The notes under the pieces: model-generated
Databases searched by the model: none
What the model saw: the letters and a program-made list of their open reading frames with translations, nothing else
Told to the model about the DNA's origin: nothing
NCBI GenBank assembly: GCA_964560145.1
Contig: CAZLKS010000042.1
Location: 1-6,527 of the forward strand
Length of the DNA stretch: 6,527 nt
From: JAHFLF01 sp964560145
GTDB lineage: Bacteria; Patescibacteriota; Minisyncoccia; UBA6257; 1-14-0-10-44-23
Direction: 5' to 3'
Translations under genes and position numbers: made by a program
Shown: positions 5,002 to 6,527 of the stretch, in pieces
Layout: every line of letters begins with the position of its first letter
Numbering within the stretch: position 1 is the stretch's first letter

Positions 5002-5010
5002 ATTCTATCA
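5002..5010 (-). promoter_or_regulatory. Possible extended -10 promoter for smc
   Basis: On the minus strand TGATAGAAT gives an extended -10 (TGn) followed by TAGAAT (5 of 6 to TATAAT). No good -35 is present, which extended -10 promoters can tolerate. The predicted start near 4995 would give an smc leader of about 90 nt containing the 4919-4958 octamer array. Confidence 0.3.
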
Positions 5011-5034
5011 GATTATCCGATGAACCGAAAAACA
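5003..5034 (-). repeat. Octamer array in opposite orientation, downstream of rnc
   Basis: Minus-strand 8-mers TGTTTTTC (5027-5034), GGTTCATC (5019-5026), GGATAATC (5011-5018) and TGATAGAA (5003-5010) continue the RGTTAATC-like pattern. Orientation is inverted relative to the array at 4919-4958, so the smc-rnc spacer holds a head-to-head pair separated by about 44 bp. Confidence 0.5.
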
Positions 5035-5064
5035 ATCATCTTCTCTGAGGCAACCAAGCCGTAA

Positions 5065-5769
5065 CTATGCCAGCGGACGACGTTGGCTTTCGATGACTAC
5101 GAGTGCAGCTTTTGCAGCCTCTACTTCGCCATCCTGCTTGCTCGGACCAGCGCCCTGTGCAACAAGCTTCTCACCAAAATAAACACCAATCGTAAAAATC
5201 TTCTTATGATCCGGTCCCTCGCTCGACAAGACACGATACACTGGCGTAACCTTCAAACTCGCCTGCACCTTTTCCTGTAGCTGGCTCTTGGCGTCAACGT
5301 GCAAAGCTTTGCGTATAACATCTTCGAGCCGACTCGTCACCGCCTGATTAATAAACTTCTTAGCGGGAAGATAACCTCCGTCTTGATACACGGCACCAAT
5401 CAGCGACTCAAGTGCGTTTGCCAAGATAACCTCACGAGCACGACCAGTATCCTTACTCTCGCCACGCGAAAGCAACACCGCACCATCAACGCCGATGCTG
5501 CGAGCTACATCTGCCAACATTTGATAGTTCACAAGTGCTGCACGAACGCTTGTCATCCAACCCTCTTCTTTCTCAGCATATCGGTTAAAGAGCTCCTCGG
5601 TGATAACGAGCTCTAAGACGGCATCGCCCAAAAATTCAAGTCGCTCATTATGCGGCAACTTCCAATCAGGATGCTCGTTAAGATACGAGCGATGCGTAAG
5701 CGCCTCTTTCAACAAGTCTTCGTTCTTAAATTGATAGCCCATCTGAGCTACAAGCTTTGCTTGATCCAT
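5065..5769 (-). CDS. rnc: Ribonuclease III
   Basis: RNase III cleaves double-stranded RNA, notably in rRNA precursor processing. Residues 1-150 are the nuclease domain: LTHRSYLNE (24-32), the signature HNERLEFLGDAVL (40-52) with metal ligands Glu42, Glu45 and Asp49, EEGWMTSVRAALV (68-80), and ANALESLIGAVYQDGG (117-132) with Glu121 matching E. coli Glu117. The position of E. coli Asp114 is Asn118 here. Residues 159-228 form the dsRNA-binding domain (DAKSQLQE, then GPDHKKIF, then GAGPSKQDGEVEAAKAAL); the usual Lys-Lys pair starting the last helix reads Lys-Gln. Length (234) is normal. It lies 3 nt after nusB, has a Shine-Dalgarno sequence inside nusB, and is probably translationally coupled. 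smc follows, as in many bacteria. Confidence 0.97.
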   Translation of the reverse strand: MDQAKLVAQMGYQFKNEDLLKEALTHRSYLNEHPDWKLPHNERLEFLGDAVLELVITEELFNRYAEKEEGWMTSVRAALVNYQMLADVARSIGVDGAVLLSRGESKDTGRAREVILANALESLIGAVYQDGGYLPAKKFINQAVTSRLEDVIRKALHVDAKSQLQEKVQASLKVTPVYRVLSSEGPDHKKIFTIGVYFGEKLVAQGAGPSKQDGEVEAAKAALVVIESQRRPLA

Positions 5770-5772
5770 ATG

Positions 5773-6261
5773 TTATGATTCCTTATCTTGCGTAACTTTC
5801 AATTTACGAGCAACCTTTTCATCAGCGGCAAGCCGACCCTCTTTGACAAGCAGCGTATACACCGAACCTAAAACACCGTTGATAAACTTGCCAGAGTTCG
5901 GTCCGCCGTAGTTCTTAGCTATCTCGATTGCTTCATTGATAGCAACGGCAGATGGCACCTCAGTCTTTTCTTCGTATAAAAGCTCAAATAAACCGATACG
6001 AAGTGCGTTGCGGTCGATGATGGCGATGTTCTCAACTGGCCACTCCGGTGCCGCCTTCGTAATCATCGCATCGAGCTCGACAATGTTTTTTAAAACACCA
6101 ACAAGCAGACGCTCAATGAAGCCAGCCTCCTCTTCAAGTCCAGGGCCGAACTCGGCAACATTTCTGGCCACCACTTCATGTGGATCACTCACGCGACCAA
6201 AAAAGTCCCATTCATAGAGAGATTGCAAAACTATTGAACGTGCGAGCTGACGGGAGGCCAT
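5773..6261 (-). CDS. nusB: Transcription antitermination factor NusB
   Basis: NusB binds boxA RNA with S10 (NusE) in rRNA antitermination complexes. The protein is all-helical and about 162 residues, normal for the family. Family features: ASRQLARSIVLQSLYEWDF at the N-terminus, the mid-region PEWPVENIAIIDRNALRIGLFELLY, VPSAVAINEAIEIAKNYGGPNSGKFINGVLGSVY near the C-terminus, and a Lys-rich tail. I chose the ATG at 6261 over an in-frame ATG at 6288 for two reasons: the family start is normally M-x-x-R-x-x-A-R, and the upstream ATG lies inside the rpmF terminator T-tract and upstream of a TATAAT. The 9 extra residues (MNLTYNIIT) look non-native. It is followed 3 nt later by rnc, forming a nusB-rnc unit. 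Confidence 0.95.
   Translation of the reverse strand: MASRQLARSIVLQSLYEWDFFGRVSDPHEVVARNVAEFGPGLEEEAGFIERLLVGVLKNIVELDAMITKAAPEWPVENIAIIDRNALRIGLFELLYEEKTEVPSAVAINEAIEIAKNYGGPNSGKFINGVLGSVYTLLVKEGRLAADEKVARKLKVTQDKES
5779..5784 (-). promoter_or_regulatory. Ribosome binding site of rnc
   Basis: AAGGAA on the minus strand ends 9 nt before the rnc ATG and overlaps the last nusB codons. It is the only clear Shine-Dalgarno sequence I see in the window; the other genes start in AT-rich context. It supports the rnc start at 5769 and coupling to nusB. Confidence 0.65.
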
Positions 6262-6265
6262 GGTG

Positions 6266-6271
6266 ATTATA
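6266..6271 (-). promoter_or_regulatory. Candidate -10 box of nusB-rnc, possibly leaderless
   Basis: A perfect TATAAT on the minus strand ends 4 nt before the nusB ATG at 6261, with transcription expected to start at or next to that ATG. The -35 region lacks a good TTGACA match. A promoter is expected here because the terminator at 6289-6315 isolates nusB from rpmF, and no Shine-Dalgarno sequence precedes the start. Confidence 0.4.
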
Positions 6272-6288
6272 TTGTACGTGAGATTCAT

Positions 6289-6315
6289 TAAAACGAAAAC
6301 AGGGCCTTTGCCCTG
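6289..6315 (-). terminator. Intrinsic terminator of rpmF
   Basis: On the minus strand CAGGGC (6310-6315) pairs with GCCCTG (6300-6305) around a 4-nt AAAG loop, followed by TTTTCGTTTT. It begins 12 nt after the rpmF stop codon and is a standard rho-independent terminator. Confidence 0.8.
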
Positions 6316-6327
6316 AGTTCGTAAATA

Positions 6328-6492
6328 CTATTTCGCTTTCTTGTAAACACCGCAGGTTGGGCAGGCTTTGTGCGGTAACATTGGCCCTTTGCAACCAACG
6401 CAAACAGCAAGATTGGTCGGCTTCAGCGCCAAGTGAGAACGGCGGCGGCGGACTTTCGAACGGCTTAAGTGTTTTGGAGGTAGTGCACCCAT
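6328..6492 (-). CDS. rpmF: 50S ribosomal protein bL32 (zinc-binding type)
   Basis: A 54-residue protein starting MGALPPKHLSRSKVRRRRSH matches the bL32 N-terminus (usually M-x-V-P-K-x-K-x-S-x-x-R-x-x-x-R-R/x-x-H). Four cysteines at 31, 34, 44 and 47 (CVGC and CPTC) form the zinc ribbon, with the typical spacer GPMLPHKA and a Lys-rich end (VYKKAK). bL32 is a small large-subunit protein near the peptidyltransferase region. The ATG at 6492 is the only sensible start; no Shine-Dalgarno sequence is visible upstream. In many bacteria rpmF precedes plsX and the fatty-acid synthesis genes; here a terminator and nusB follow instead. The promoter is likely just outside or at the window's right edge. Confidence 0.96.
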   Translation of the reverse strand: MGALPPKHLSRSKVRRRRSHLALKPTNLAVCVGCKGPMLPHKACPTCGVYKKAK

Positions 6493-6527
6493 AAGAGTAA
6501 TCGCTAATAATGCTAATGTAAGAGGTA

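Noticed and set aside
6262..6288. Upstream ATG adding nine residues to NusB.
   Set aside because: It falls in the terminator T-tract and upstream of the TATAAT, and the family N-terminus matches the ATG at 6261.
6387..6407. Another heptamer-like GCAAAGGG motif in rpmF.
   Set aside because: A single unit without tandem neighbours; it simply encodes the conserved zinc-ribbon segment CKGP.

Overview
The window is a compact, single-strand block of housekeeping genes. Every protein-coding gene I can support lies on the minus strand. In transcription order (high to low coordinates) they are rpmF (bL32), nusB, rnc (RNase III), smc, rpsP (bS16), khpA (KH-domain RNA-binding protein), an unrecognised membrane-anchored protein interrupted by a 100-N gap, and the 5' two thirds of trmD (tRNA m1G37 methyltransferase), which runs off the left edge. 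The order rpmF / rnc-smc / rpsP-khpA-trmD is a classic bacterial backbone, but the genes that usually sit between (plsX-fab-acpP, ftsY/ffh, rimM) are absent. Together with an SMC of only 737 residues, nearly no Shine-Dalgarno sequences and an Asn in the RNase III active site, this suggests a reduced-genome lineage, most likely Candidatus Patescibacteria (CPR, Parcubacteria-like). That placement is an inference from gene content, not a database match. The run of Ns suggests a scaffolded draft or metagenome assembly.

Layout from the left: trmD (1-614), with two heptamer repeat arrays inside the gene; a spacer with an octamer array (618-657); the unknown protein (728-1495, gap at 1196-1295); a structured intergenic element of about 177 bp bounded by inverted repeats of about 30 bp and containing a bidirectional-looking intrinsic terminator (1561-1737); khpA (1736-2131); rpsP (2231-2548), with a folded leader and the best promoter in the window (2627-2655); an octamer array overlapping the smc stop codon; smc (2693-4906), carrying two repeat-derived insertions in one head loop; a spacer with two oppositely oriented octamer arrays (4919-5034); rnc (5065-5769), 3 nt after nusB (5773-6261); an intrinsic terminator (6289-6315); and rpmF (6328-6492).

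Functionally the block joins ribosome parts (bS16, bL32), rRNA and tRNA maturation and transcription (NusB, RNase III, TrmD, KhpA) and chromosome organisation (SMC). Likely transcription units are rpmF alone, ending at its terminator; nusB-rnc, possibly leaderless; smc; rpsP-khpA, ending at the terminator inside the inverted-repeat element; and the unknown gene with trmD.

The most unusual content is repeat biology. Degenerate 7-nt arrays (GCAAANN) lie only inside coding sequence, where they encode Lys-rich loops. Degenerate 8-nt arrays (near RGTTAATC) lie in the spacers. A palindromic dispersed-type repeat sits in frame in smc. A MITE-like inverted-repeat element abuts khpA.
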